DNA from: Clostridioides difficile
Lineage (GTDB): Bacteria > Bacillota > Clostridia > Peptostreptococcales > Peptostreptococcaceae
NCBI GenBank assembly: GCA_024919175.1
Contig: CP103804.1
Span: 620,001 to 684,000, forward strand
Reading direction: 5' to 3'
DNA: 64,000 nt
Shown here: piece by piece, positions 1 through 7,789 of the stretch
Numbering within the stretch: position 1 is the first letter of the stretch
Layout of the letters: every line of letters starts with the position of its first letter
Notes under the pieces: generated by a model
The model's input: only the letters and a program-made list of their open reading frames with translations
Databases searched by the model: none
Told to the model about the DNA's origin: nothing
Translations under genes and position numbers: made by a program

Positions 1-2
1 TA

Positions 3-83
3 TCTTATAGTTACTCAGATTTATTAACATCTAATGTAAAGTTGCAAGTTTTTAGAGATCAAGATAAATTACAGATAAGTTAA
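3..83 (+). CDS. veg: Veg protein, C-terminal fragment
   Basis: The last 26 codons of a gene that begins outside the window. The fragment reads SYSYSDLLTSNVKLQVF and ends in a stop at 81-83. The SYSY-D-L pattern followed by a short beta-strand matches the C-terminus of Veg as I recall it from Bacillus, where Veg (DUF1021) is a small protein that stimulates biofilm formation. Synteny supports this, because in B. subtilis veg also lies just upstream of ispE. The rest of the gene cannot be assessed from this window. Confidence 0.7.
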   Translation, partial: SYSYSDLLTSNVKLQVFRDQDKLQIS

Positions 84-120
84 AATTATACCTATTAAAA
101 ATAGGTGTAATTTTTTTTTT
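83..120 (+). terminator. Rho-independent terminator after veg
   Basis: A 14-bp stem (arms 83-96 and 100-113, one G-U pair) with a 3-nt loop is followed by ten or more T residues. It separates veg from sipL. Confidence 0.9.
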
Positions 121-175
121 GCTCCTTAAATATAAATATAGTGTGATATTTTTATAATACTTAAGGAGGTAAACT

Positions 176-1726
176 ATGGAATTAATTAAAGATGTAATTA
201 AAATTGACAATAGAATAGACTTTGGGAAATTTCAAACATTTATTGAGGCGGAAGCAGTAGTGCCAGACAAGAAACTAGATGTATATGAGATTGTAAAGAC
301 TGAGGGTTACATATCACTTAAAAAAATTGAGATAGCAGATGGAAAGATACTTTGTAGAGGAAGTTTTAATTACAATGTAATTTACATCGCAGACGATAAA
401 AATACTGTTTCTAATGTAGATGGGAAAGTAGATATAAACGAAGTAATAGAAAAAGATAATGTTATGCAAGATATGGAATACATGTTATTTTCAGAAGTAG
501 AGCATATGGATTGTACTATAATGAATGAGAGAAAGATTAAAGTAGGAGCTCTTATGAATATAAGAGGAAGTTTATTTGAAAAACAAAGATTAGATATTGT
601 AAAAGATGTAGCACAGGTAGAAGGCATACAAAAGCATAGAAAGGAAATTTGTTTTCAAGATATAGTGGGAATAGAAAAAGCAGAAAGCTCTATAAGAGAC
701 ACTATAACTATAAACACAGAAGAAATTCAATCTATAATAAGCTTAAATCCTTGTGTTAAAGTAAAAGAAAGTAGAGTAACTGATAATAAGGTTATTATTG
801 GTGGAGTATTAGAAATAAATCCATTGGCTTGTACATATGAGGGTGAACTTGTAGAGTTAGATAGAGTGGGTATAGAGTTTACTCAGTTTGTAGAAGTTCC
901 TGGAGTGAGTGATGGTATGACTGAGGAAGTATTATTGTCTATGTCAGATTTTAATCATATTTTCAAACAAAATAGTGAAAGTAATACAGGGCTATTAGAA
1001 ATAGATTGTATGGCTTGTTGTAAGGTAAAAGTTACAGATGAAGTTACAAGAGAGGTATTACAAGATGCATACTCACCTCAAAAGATAATAAAATTTGACC
1101 ATAAACCTATTCAATTAAATAAGACTTTAAGAAATAGTGAAGAAACATTTATGGTTAGAGAAGGAATAAGAAATGATAATGATGATATACAAATAAAAGA
1201 TATTGTAAGCGTTTGTCCTACTATGTCTATAGAAAATAGCTACATTGAAGGAAATAAAAGTATTATACAAGGGATTATAAAAGTTGAAATTTTATTTGTT
1301 CCAGTTGAAGGATTAAAGTTAGTTTATAAAATTAGTGAAGAGATTCCATTTGAGCATGATATAGAGATGGATAATTTAACTGATACAGCATCTGTTTTTA
1401 ATACAGCATGCATTGATAAAATTGAAGTTGATTTGAATAGAGACCAAATAGATTTGGTTATAAAAATCAAAAGATTTACTGAAGCATTAGATAAAAAGGC
1501 AGAAAGCTTTATTGTTAAAGGTGAAGATCAAGGTGTTTATGATTTATCTAAAGCCCCAAGTATAATTGTATATATATGTAAAGAAGGAGATACTTTCTGG
1601 AATATTGCAAAAAAATACAATACAACAGAAAATGAAATTGCAGAACTTAATGATATAAAACTTGATGAAGCAATTAAGCCTGGGAAGTGTCTTATTTTAG
1701 AAAAAAAAGTCGTATTAGTAGATTAA
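176..1726 (+). CDS. sipL: SipL, SpoIVA-interacting spore coat morphogenetic protein
   Basis: SipL is a C. difficile-type spore coat morphogenetic protein. It binds the ATPase SpoIVA at the mother-cell face of the forespore and is needed for the coat to stay attached. The 516-residue product has several repeated beta-rich segments in its first ~450 residues, consistent with SPOCS/DUF3794 modules. It ends in a LysM domain at about residues 465-515 (YICKEGDTFWNIAKKYN pattern); in the known protein LysM is the part that contacts SpoIVA. The start follows a strong AAGGAGG six bases upstream. The gene has its own terminator and lies between veg and ispE, the position held by sspF in Bacillus. In the known system sigma-E controls it, but I could not identify a convincing sigma-E promoter here. 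Confidence 0.9.
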   Translation: MELIKDVIKIDNRIDFGKFQTFIEAEAVVPDKKLDVYEIVKTEGYISLKKIEIADGKILCRGSFNYNVIYIADDKNTVSNVDGKVDINEVIEKDNVMQDMEYMLFSEVEHMDCTIMNERKIKVGALMNIRGSLFEKQRLDIVKDVAQVEGIQKHRKEICFQDIVGIEKAESSIRDTITINTEEIQSIISLNPCVKVKESRVTDNKVIIGGVLEINPLACTYEGELVELDRVGIEFTQFVEVPGVSDGMTEEVLLSMSDFNHIFKQNSESNTGLLEIDCMACCKVKVTDEVTREVLQDAYSPQKIIKFDHKPIQLNKTLRNSEETFMVREGIRNDNDDIQIKDIVSVCPTMSIENSYIEGNKSIIQGIIKVEILFVPVEGLKLVYKISEEIPFEHDIEMDNLTDTASVFNTACIDKIEVDLNRDQIDLVIKIKRFTEALDKKAESFIVKGEDQGVYDLSKAPSIIVYICKEGDTFWNIAKKYNTTENEIAELNDIKLDEAIKPGKCLILEKKVVLVD

Positions 1727-1753
1727 TATTAAAAAATTTAAAGTAATTAAGTA

Positions 1754-1791
1754 TAATAGGGTATTATAATACCCTATTATTTTATTTTTTG
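1754..1791 (+). terminator. Terminator after sipL
   Basis: A perfect inverted repeat (1754-1779) containing AATAGGGTATT and its complement is followed by a T-rich run to about 1791. Confidence 0.85.
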
Positions 1792-1843
1792 TAGTATAAT
1801 ATTATTGTTAGTGATGCATTATTCTTTAAACAAGGAGGATAGA

Positions 1844-2734
1844 ATGGATTTTATAAAACTAAAGAGCAGGGCAAAAATAAATTTATCCATTGATGTCTTA
1901 GGAAAAAGGCAAGATGGTTATCATTTTGTTGAAATGATAATGCAAACGATAGATTTATACGATATAGTAAAAATAAAAGGATTAGATAAAGATGAAATAA
2001 AGGTAAAAAGCACTAGTTTAGATATTCCTTTAGATGAAGATAATATTGTTTATAAAGCTGCCAAAATACTTAAGAATAAATTTAATATAAAAAAAGGTGT
2101 AGAAGTATTCATAGAAAAAAATATTCCTGTAGCAGCAGGGATGGCTGGAGGAAGTTCCAATGCCGCCGCAGTATTAGTAGGATTAAATGAATTATGGAGA
2201 CTTGAGTTATCAGAAGATGAACTAAAAGAAATCGGATTTGATTTAGGAGCAGATGTTCCATTTTGTATATCAGGAAGACCTGCTTTAGCTCACGGTGTTG
2301 GAGAAAAACTAACAGATATTAAAGGTTTACCATGTGATATAAGTATTTTAATATGTAAACCAGAATTGTTTGTTTCTACAAAAGAAGTTTATCAAGGATT
2401 AGACTTGAATAATATTAAAAAAAGACCCAATAATAAATATTTGATGGAGTGTTTAAATTCAGAAGATATAAGAGCTGTATCAGAAAATATGATAAATGTT
2501 CTTGAAAATGTTACTATAAGTAAACATGAAGAAATAAATAATATAAAGCAAGTTATGATGGAAAATAATGCTTTAGGTTCTATGATGAGTGGAAGTGGTC
2601 CTACAGTTTTTGGATTATTTGAAAGTAGAGAAGATGCTCTAATTGGAAAAAAAGAATTATTAAAAAAATATAAACAGGTATATGTTGTTAACAGCAGTCA
2701 AAAAGGGGTTGAAATTTGTGGAGAATTTAACTAA
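1844..2734 (+). CDS. ispE: 4-diphosphocytidyl-2-C-methyl-D-erythritol kinase
   Basis: IspE phosphorylates 4-diphosphocytidyl-methylerythritol in the non-mevalonate (MEP) isoprenoid pathway in the cytosol. The 296-residue protein is a GHMP kinase. Near the N-terminus is RAKINLSIDVLGKRQDGYH, the glycine-rich ATP loop PVAAGMAGGSSNAAA is near residue 100, and MMSGSGPTVFGLF is near residue 247. An upstream in-frame ATG at 1805 would add 13 residues. I prefer 1844 because AAGGAGG lies seven bases before it and the product then begins at the conserved motif. The downstream regulator overlaps its 3' end, so the two are probably translationally coupled. Confidence 0.95.
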   Translation: MDFIKLKSRAKINLSIDVLGKRQDGYHFVEMIMQTIDLYDIVKIKGLDKDEIKVKSTSLDIPLDEDNIVYKAAKILKNKFNIKKGVEVFIEKNIPVAAGMAGGSSNAAAVLVGLNELWRLELSEDELKEIGFDLGADVPFCISGRPALAHGVGEKLTDIKGLPCDISILICKPELFVSTKEVYQGLDLNNIKKRPNNKYLMECLNSEDIRAVSENMINVLENVTISKHEEINNIKQVMMENNALGSMMSGSGPTVFGLFESREDALIGKKELLKKYKQVYVVNSSQKGVEICGEFN

Positions 2735-3398
2735 ACTGAACTTGGATAATTACAAGCCATTAAGAGATGTAGTCTTCGAAAATTTAAGAGAGGCAATCTT
2801 AGAAGGGAAATTAAAGCCTGGTCAAAGGCTGATGGAAGTACAACTAGCAGAACAATTAGGAGTAAGCAGAACGCCAGTAAGAGAGGCAATAAGAAAGCTT
2901 GAGTTAGAAGGTTTAGTTGTTATGTTACCTAGAAAAGGTGCATATGTAGCGAATATGTCATTAAAGGATCTTCTAGATGTATTAGAAGTAAGAGCAAGTC
3001 TAGAAGGTTTAGCAGCATCTCTTGCTGCTGAAAGAATTGGTGATGATGATATAAAAAAACTTAAGGATATATCAGAAGAGTTAAAAAAAAGCATTTTAGA
3101 ATCAGATTTAGATGCACTATTGAAACAAGATGTAGAATTTCATGAATGTATATTTAAAGCAACAAATAATAAAAAATTAATCCAATTGATAAACTCCTTA
3201 TGGGAACAAGTGTATAGGTTTAGAGTTACTTATATGTCTGATTATGACTCATCGCTTAATATTGTTGAAGAACATAGATTTTTACTTGATGCAATAATCA
3301 AAGGTGATAGTGAGTTGTCTAAGAAATATGCTACAGAGCATATAGAAAAAGCAGAGCAATTTATGATAGATAAGGCTATGATGAATAAAGACTTATAA
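2718..3398 (+). CDS. GntR-family transcriptional regulator, FCD (FadR-like) type
   Basis: A DNA-binding regulator of about 226 residues. The N-terminal winged helix-turn-helix is clear (LREAILEGKLKPGQRL, then LAEQLGVSRTPVREAIRKLE at about residues 37-57). The remainder is an alpha-helical FCD ligand domain with a conserved metal-ligand pattern including D-V-E-F-H-E near residue 140. The effector is unknown; family members usually sense small carboxylates or sugar acids. I chose GTG 2718 because AAAGGGG precedes it by nine bases, which makes the gene overlap the end of ispE by 17 nt. An ATG at 2682 is possible but has no good binding site. The gene is followed by a strong terminator, so no target operon is evident. 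Confidence 0.85.
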   Translation: MENLTKLNLDNYKPLRDVVFENLREAILEGKLKPGQRLMEVQLAEQLGVSRTPVREAIRKLELEGLVVMLPRKGAYVANMSLKDLLDVLEVRASLEGLAASLAAERIGDDDIKKLKDISEELKKSILESDLDALLKQDVEFHECIFKATNNKKLIQLINSLWEQVYRFRVTYMSDYDSSLNIVEEHRFLLDAIIKGDSELSKKYATEHIEKAEQFMIDKAMMNKDL

Positions 3399-3403
3399 AA
3401 TTC

Positions 3404-3450
3404 AAAAAACTACTTTGAAATGGTTGTAATCATTTCAAAGTAGTTTTTTT
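3404..3450. terminator. Strong terminator after the GntR gene
   Basis: A perfect 19-bp stem (arms 3404-3422 and 3431-3449) with an 8-nt loop. It has A residues on one side and T residues on the other, so it could act in both directions. Confidence 0.9.
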
Positions 3451-3471
3451 ATTGATATTGAAAAATATTAT

Positions 3472-3499
3472 GAATAAATTAAATTTAATTGGACATAAT
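3472..3499 (+). promoter_or_regulatory. Candidate sigma-F promoter for spoIIR
   Basis: GGACATAAT at 3491-3499 fits the GGNNANANT -10 pattern of forespore sigma-F promoters. GAATA at 3472-3476 is a plausible -35, 14 bases upstream. Transcription would start near 3506, before the GAGGGGG ribosome site at about 3520. spoIIR is a known sigma-F target, which supports the reading. The -35 match is weak. Confidence 0.45.
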
Positions 3500-3534
3500 T
3501 GATGATATAAATTTATCTTGAGGGGGATTTTTCA

Positions 3535-4194
3535 ATGAGAAAAATTAAAGTTAGATTGGGAATATTAATATTAAGTCTTATATCAGTCATATCAATAATG
3601 ACGATAGTAATAAATGGTGAAGTAAAAAAAGTTGATAATATATCAAAAGACTATAAAGATAAATTAATAAGATTTCATGTTATAGCAAATAGTAATACAG
3701 ATGAAGATCAAGAACTTAAATTAAAAGTTAGAGATGAAGTAATAAAATATTTGCAACCAAAGCTACAAAATTCAAAAAGTATAGAGGAAAGTGAAGCAAT
3801 TATAAAAAAAGAATATAGTAATCTGGAAGAAATAAGTAAAAATATTATTCTTGAAAATGGATATAATTACAGTGTGAAGGTAGGTATACAATATAGCAAT
3901 TTTCCTACAAAGCAATATTCTAATATAGTTCTTCCAGCAGGTGAATATAAAGCATTAAAAATTATAATTGGAAAAGGTGAAGGAAAAAACTGGTGGTGCG
4001 TTATGTTTCCTCCATTATGTTTTGTTGATGAGTCTAATGGAGTTATAGATAAATCTACAGATGATAAGTTAAAAGAAGTTTTAACTGACAAAGAATATAA
4101 GCTAATAAAACAAGATACACCAAAGAAAACAAGCAGAGTAAAAATCAAGTTTAAAGTAATTGAAGTAGTAAAGGATTTAGAAGAAAAATTTTAA
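3535..4194 (+). CDS. spoIIR: Stage II sporulation protein R
   Basis: SpoIIR is the forespore-secreted signal that triggers SpoIIGA to process pro-sigma-E in the mother cell. The 219-residue product begins with a membrane/signal segment (about residues 8-26). The conserved SpoIIR core follows, with IRFHVIANSNTDEDQELKLKVRDEV at about residues 45-70 and WWCVMFPPLCFVD near residues 156-168. The length agrees with the family. The start is preceded by GAGGGGG. Only 30 nt separate it from the cell-wall hydrolase gene that follows, so the two are probably co-transcribed. Confidence 0.95.
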   Translation: MRKIKVRLGILILSLISVISIMTIVINGEVKKVDNISKDYKDKLIRFHVIANSNTDEDQELKLKVRDEVIKYLQPKLQNSKSIEESEAIIKKEYSNLEEISKNIILENGYNYSVKVGIQYSNFPTKQYSNIVLPAGEYKALKIIIGKGEGKNWWCVMFPPLCFVDESNGVIDKSTDDKLKEVLTDKEYKLIKQDTPKKTSRVKIKFKVIEVVKDLEEKF

Positions 4195-4224
4195 AAAATA
4201 AAATTATAAGGAGTGGTTTTAATC

Positions 4225-4731
4225 ATGGACAGGTGGAGTAAACTGATAGCTATATTATTAGCTTTAACCTATATATTCATGCCTATTAAAGAGGTATTTG
4301 CAGATGAGCCAACAGAGACAGTTAAGAAGGTAAATAAACAAGAACAAAATGTAGCAAAGAAGGAAGTAATAAATTTATCTGATAATGATTTAATGTTATT
4401 GTCTAAATTGGTTGCAGGTGAAGCTAGAGGAGAAAGCTATGAGGGACAGGTTGCTGTAGCAGCTGTAGTAATAAACAGAGTATTGGACCCTAGATTTCCA
4501 GATTCAATAGAGGAAGTTATATATCAGAAAAATGCTTTCTCAGTTGTGCTTGATGGTTCAATAAACAGGACACCAACAGATTCAGCCTGTAAAGCAGCTA
4601 AGGAAGCTCTTTATGGAACTGACCCAACAAATAAAGCAGTATATTTCTGGAATCCAGAAATAGCCACTTGCAAATGGATAAATAGACTAAATCCATATCT
4701 AAGAATAGGGAATCATGTGTTTGCAAAATAA
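4225..4731 (+). CDS. SleB/CwlJ-family cell wall hydrolase
   Basis: A 168-residue secreted hydrolase of the SleB/CwlJ family (hydrolase_2 fold), which acts on spore cortex peptidoglycan. An N-terminal signal segment spans about residues 6-25 (LIAILLALTYIFMPIKEVFA). A charged linker follows. The catalytic domain begins near residue 52 with LSKLVAGEARGESYEGQVAVAAVVINR, where the Glu after AGEAR is the expected catalytic residue, and ends with the conserved NPYLRIGNHVFAK. It has no peptidoglycan-binding repeats, unlike full-length SleB. ATG 4225 is preferred over GTG 4213 because it sits properly after AAGGAG. Its position behind spoIIR suggests a sporulation role. Confidence 0.85.
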   Translation: MDRWSKLIAILLALTYIFMPIKEVFADEPTETVKKVNKQEQNVAKKEVINLSDNDLMLLSKLVAGEARGESYEGQVAVAAVVINRVLDPRFPDSIEEVIYQKNAFSVVLDGSINRTPTDSACKAAKEALYGTDPTNKAVYFWNPEIATCKWINRLNPYLRIGNHVFAK

Positions 4732-4751
4732 ATTTAAATTTTTGAGTGATG

Positions 4752-4812
4752 AAAGGAGTTGTCTTTTTCTAGAAATTATTTTCTAATTTGAGATAGCTCC
4801 TTTATTTTTTGT
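4752..4812 (+). terminator. Terminator after the SleB-like gene
   Basis: A 13-bp stem with two wobble pairs (arms 4752-4764 and 4791-4803) encloses a smaller hairpin and is followed by T-rich sequence. Confidence 0.75.
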
Positions 4813-4932
4813 TTAAAATAAACTATAATAATCATTTAGGTAATAATATATTAACTGTGAATATAAAAATAAATTTTAGTGATAAATAAGATGTTGTTAA
4901 ACACAAAAATGTAAAGTAGGTGTTGTATAAAA

Positions 4933-5739
4933 ATGAGCAATAGACCAATAGGAGTTTTTGATTCGGGATTAGGCGGATTGACGGTTTTAAAAGAAATAAT
5001 GAAAATATTACCAAATGAGGATATAATATATTTTGGAGATACTGCTAGAATACCATATGGTTCGAGATCTAAGGAAACTATAATTAAATATACTTTTCAA
5101 GCTATAAATTTTTTAAAAACTAAAGATGTAAAAGCTATAGTTATAGCTTGTAATACTGCTACTGCGAGAAGTTTAAAAGAGGCTCAAGAAAAATATGATA
5201 TACCAATAATAGGTGTTATAGAAGCAGGAGCTAGAACAGCTGTAAGCTCCACTAAAAACAAGATTGTAGGCATAATTGGAACAGAAGGAACTATAAGTTC
5301 AAAGGCATATAATTTAGAAATATCTAAAATAGATAAAAATATAGAAATTGTTAATAAAGCATGCCCTTTATTTGTACCAATTGTTGAAGAAGGATGGGCA
5401 AATACAGAAGTAGCTAAATTAACAGCAAAGATATATCTACAAGAATTAAAAGATAAGAATATAGATTCTTTAGTATTAGGATGTACTCATTATCCTATTT
5501 TAAAGAGAACAATAGGAGAAGAAGTTGGAGAACATATAAGATTGGTTAATCCAGCTAAAGAGACAGCTAAAGATTTAAAAAAGATTTTAGAAGAACGCAA
5601 TATTATAAATAGCACAGAAGTTCATGGAATTTATCAATATTATGTATCGGATATACATGAAAAATTTTCAGATATAGCGAAAGAGTTTTTAAAGAAAAAA
5701 ATTGATAAAATTCAAAAAGTGGAAATACAAAAATATTAG
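4933..5739 (+). CDS. racE: Glutamate racemase
   Basis: This cytosolic enzyme interconverts L- and D-glutamate for peptidoglycan precursors (racE/murI). The 268-residue protein has the full catalytic set: GVFDSGLGGLTVL at the N-terminus, ACNTATA with the first catalytic Cys at about residue 73, and LGCTHYPIL with the second Cys at about residue 184. A moderate GTAGGTG site precedes the ATG. The next small gene starts within about 35 bases, so the pair forms a short operon ended by the terminator near 6230. Confidence 0.95.
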   Translation: MSNRPIGVFDSGLGGLTVLKEIMKILPNEDIIYFGDTARIPYGSRSKETIIKYTFQAINFLKTKDVKAIVIACNTATARSLKEAQEKYDIPIIGVIEAGARTAVSSTKNKIVGIIGTEGTISSKAYNLEISKIDKNIEIVNKACPLFVPIVEEGWANTEVAKLTAKIYLQELKDKNIDSLVLGCTHYPILKRTIGEEVGEHIRLVNPAKETAKDLKKILEERNIINSTEVHGIYQYYVSDIHEKFSDIAKEFLKKKIDKIQKVEIQKY

Positions 5740-5771
5740 TTTATATGAAGAAGTCTATGGAGGAAAAATCG

Positions 5772-6185
5772 TTGAGTGTAAAAATAAGTATAAATACTAG
5801 ACAATATGATGAAAAAGGAAATATGGACACCATAGAGATGACTGTTTTTGGTAAAATTTTTTATAAAAATGATGGAATATATATTATTTACAAGAAAAAA
5901 GAAGAAAATATAGAAATAACTAATACTATAAAAATACTTAAAAATGAAGTTAGTATTAAAAAGTTTGGTTCTATTAATTCAACGATGATGTTTAAATGTG
6001 GAGAAAGCAGTACTACAAAATATGTAACCCCACAAGGTACCTTATTAATTGATATTGACACAAGAGAATTGGATATAAATATACAAGAAGGGGAACACAT
6101 AAAATTGAAAATAGACTATAATATAAAGATACAAGATTTATTTTTAGGTAGAAACAAAATAGATATATACATAGATATTAAATAA
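5772..6185 (+). CDS. DUF1934 (YwiB-like) beta-barrel protein
   Basis: A 137-residue cytosolic protein whose sequence (SVKISINTRQYDEKGNMDTIEMTVFGKIFYKNDGIYIIYKKK) resembles the DUF1934/YwiB family, small calycin-like barrels of unknown function. A later segment, SINSTMMFKCGESSTTKYVTPQGTLLIDI, is also typical. I chose the TTG at 5772 because a perfect GGAGG lies at 5759-5763 and the family starts at this point. An ATG at 5745 would add nine residues but has no ribosome site. The link to racE is conserved only in a loose way, and function is unknown. Confidence 0.7.
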   Translation: MSVKISINTRQYDEKGNMDTIEMTVFGKIFYKNDGIYIIYKKKEENIEITNTIKILKNEVSIKKFGSINSTMMFKCGESSTTKYVTPQGTLLIDIDTRELDINIQEGEHIKLKIDYNIKIQDLFLGRNKIDIYIDIK

Positions 6186-6214
6186 TAACTATAGCTATTT
6201 TCCAGAAATTTTAT

Positions 6215-6243
6215 AAAGGTAGTGAAAAAACTACCTTTTATTT
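6215..6243 (+). terminator. Terminator after the DUF1934 gene
   Basis: AAAGGTAGT (6215-6223) pairs with ACTACCTTT (6230-6238) and is followed by a T-rich stretch. Confidence 0.8.
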
Positions 6244-6367
6244 AATTTATTTGGTATTATTATATTTATATTAAACTTTAATTTCTTAAAATTGATACAA
6301 GGGTTTAGCGTTTTTTTATAGAAAGTATACTTAAAAGTGAATAAAACTAAGTGTAAGAGGGATAAAT

Positions 6368-7756
6368 ATGATATTTGATAAGGTACTAAGTACTATAAAT
6401 AAACATAATTTAATACAAAAAGGCGATAAAATAGTTTTAGGTCTTTCTGGAGGACCTGATTCAGTTTGTTTATTGCATGTACTAAATAGATTAAAAAAAG
6501 ATTTTAATATAGAAATATATGCAGCACATTTAAATCATCAAATAAGAGGAATAGAAGCTCAAAAAGATGCATTATATGTATCTAAGCTTTGTGAGGATAT
6601 GGGAATTGTATTCTTTGTAAAGTCTATTAATGTACCAAAATATTGTGAAAATGAGGGGTTATCATTAGAAGAAGGAGCAAGGAAGCTAAGATATGAAATG
6701 TTTTATGAAATTAAGGATAAGATTAAAGCTAACAAAATAGCTATAGGTCATAATCTCAATGACCAAGCTGAGACTGTCATGATGCGTATCATGAGAGGAA
6801 CAGGTCTTAAAGGGTTAAAAGGAATTGATTATATTAGAGATAACTGTATAATTAGACCAATCTTGGATGTAGAGAGAATAGATATAGAGGAATATTGTAA
6901 AGCTTATAATTTAAATCCTAGAATAGATAAAACAAATTTAGAAAACATATACACTAGAAATAAAATAAGGTTAGACCTTTTACCATATATGAAGGATAAT
7001 TTTAATTCAAATGTAATAGAATCTATAGTGAGGATGAGCAATAGCTTAAAAAGTGATAACGATTATATTGAGAAAGAGGCAGAAGCTAAATTTAAAGAAG
7101 TTTCAAATATAAAAGAAAAGAGCTTTGTAGAGATAAATTTAGAAGATTTTGTTTGCTTACATGATGCCATCAAAGTTAGGGTTCTTAGAAATTCTATAAA
7201 ACATATACTAGGAGATACTAATTTTGTTGATCAAAGACATATAGAGGACATAATGTCTTTAGAAAGTGATTCAAAAGTAAATAAAATGATAACTCTTCCG
7301 AGAAATATATTTGTTTATAGAAAAAAAGACAGTATAATATTAACCAATGAGGAAATTGTTACTGAGGAAATTGAATTTTATTACAATATACCTAGTAATG
7401 GGTTTATAAAAATAAAAGAATTAAAACAAATTATTGAGACCCAAGTAATGAGTATAGATAGGTATAAGAGTATGAAATTAGACAATTCATCTAAAGGGTT
7501 TGATTTTAATAAGGTAAAAGGGGGTATAGTAATAAGGAGCAGAAGGCAAGGTGATAAGATAAAACTTGCTGTGGGAAGTAAAAAAGTGAAGGATTTATTC
7601 ATAGATTTAAAAATCCCAAGAGAAGAAAGATGTAAGATTCCTATAATCACAGATAGTGAAGGAATAATATGTGTTGGAGATTATAAAATCAGTGAGAATT
7701 ATAAAATTGATGAAAGCACAAAAGAAGTATTAAAAATTAATTTTAACAAATTATAG
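6368..7756 (+). CDS. tilS: tRNA(Ile)-lysidine synthase
   Basis: TilS attaches lysine to C34 of the CAU-anticodon isoleucine tRNA, so that it reads AUA, an essential step. The 462-residue protein has the PP-loop ATPase motif GLSGGPDSV near residues 25-33. HNLNDQAETVMMRIMRGTGLKGLKGI follows at about residues 125-150. A C-terminal TilS_C domain covers roughly residues 380-460 (IRSRRQGDKIKLAVGSKKVKDLFIDLKIPRE pattern). It sits directly before ftsH as in many Firmicutes. The hypoxanthine phosphoribosyltransferase gene that separates the two in Bacillus is absent here. Confidence 0.95.
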   Translation: MIFDKVLSTINKHNLIQKGDKIVLGLSGGPDSVCLLHVLNRLKKDFNIEIYAAHLNHQIRGIEAQKDALYVSKLCEDMGIVFFVKSINVPKYCENEGLSLEEGARKLRYEMFYEIKDKIKANKIAIGHNLNDQAETVMMRIMRGTGLKGLKGIDYIRDNCIIRPILDVERIDIEEYCKAYNLNPRIDKTNLENIYTRNKIRLDLLPYMKDNFNSNVIESIVRMSNSLKSDNDYIEKEAEAKFKEVSNIKEKSFVEINLEDFVCLHDAIKVRVLRNSIKHILGDTNFVDQRHIEDIMSLESDSKVNKMITLPRNIFVYRKKDSIILTNEEIVTEEIEFYYNIPSNGFIKIKELKQIIETQVMSIDRYKSMKLDNSSKGFDFNKVKGGIVIRSRRQGDKIKLAVGSKKVKDLFIDLKIPREERCKIPIITDSEGIICVGDYKISENYKIDESTKEVLKINFNKL

Positions 7757-7789
7757 GGCAAAGCAATGTATGAAAGGAGGGCTTCTATA

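Noticed and set aside
120..175. Sigma-E promoter for sipL
   Set aside because: A TATAATAC-like stretch exists but lies too close to the ribosome site, and no matching -35 is convincing.
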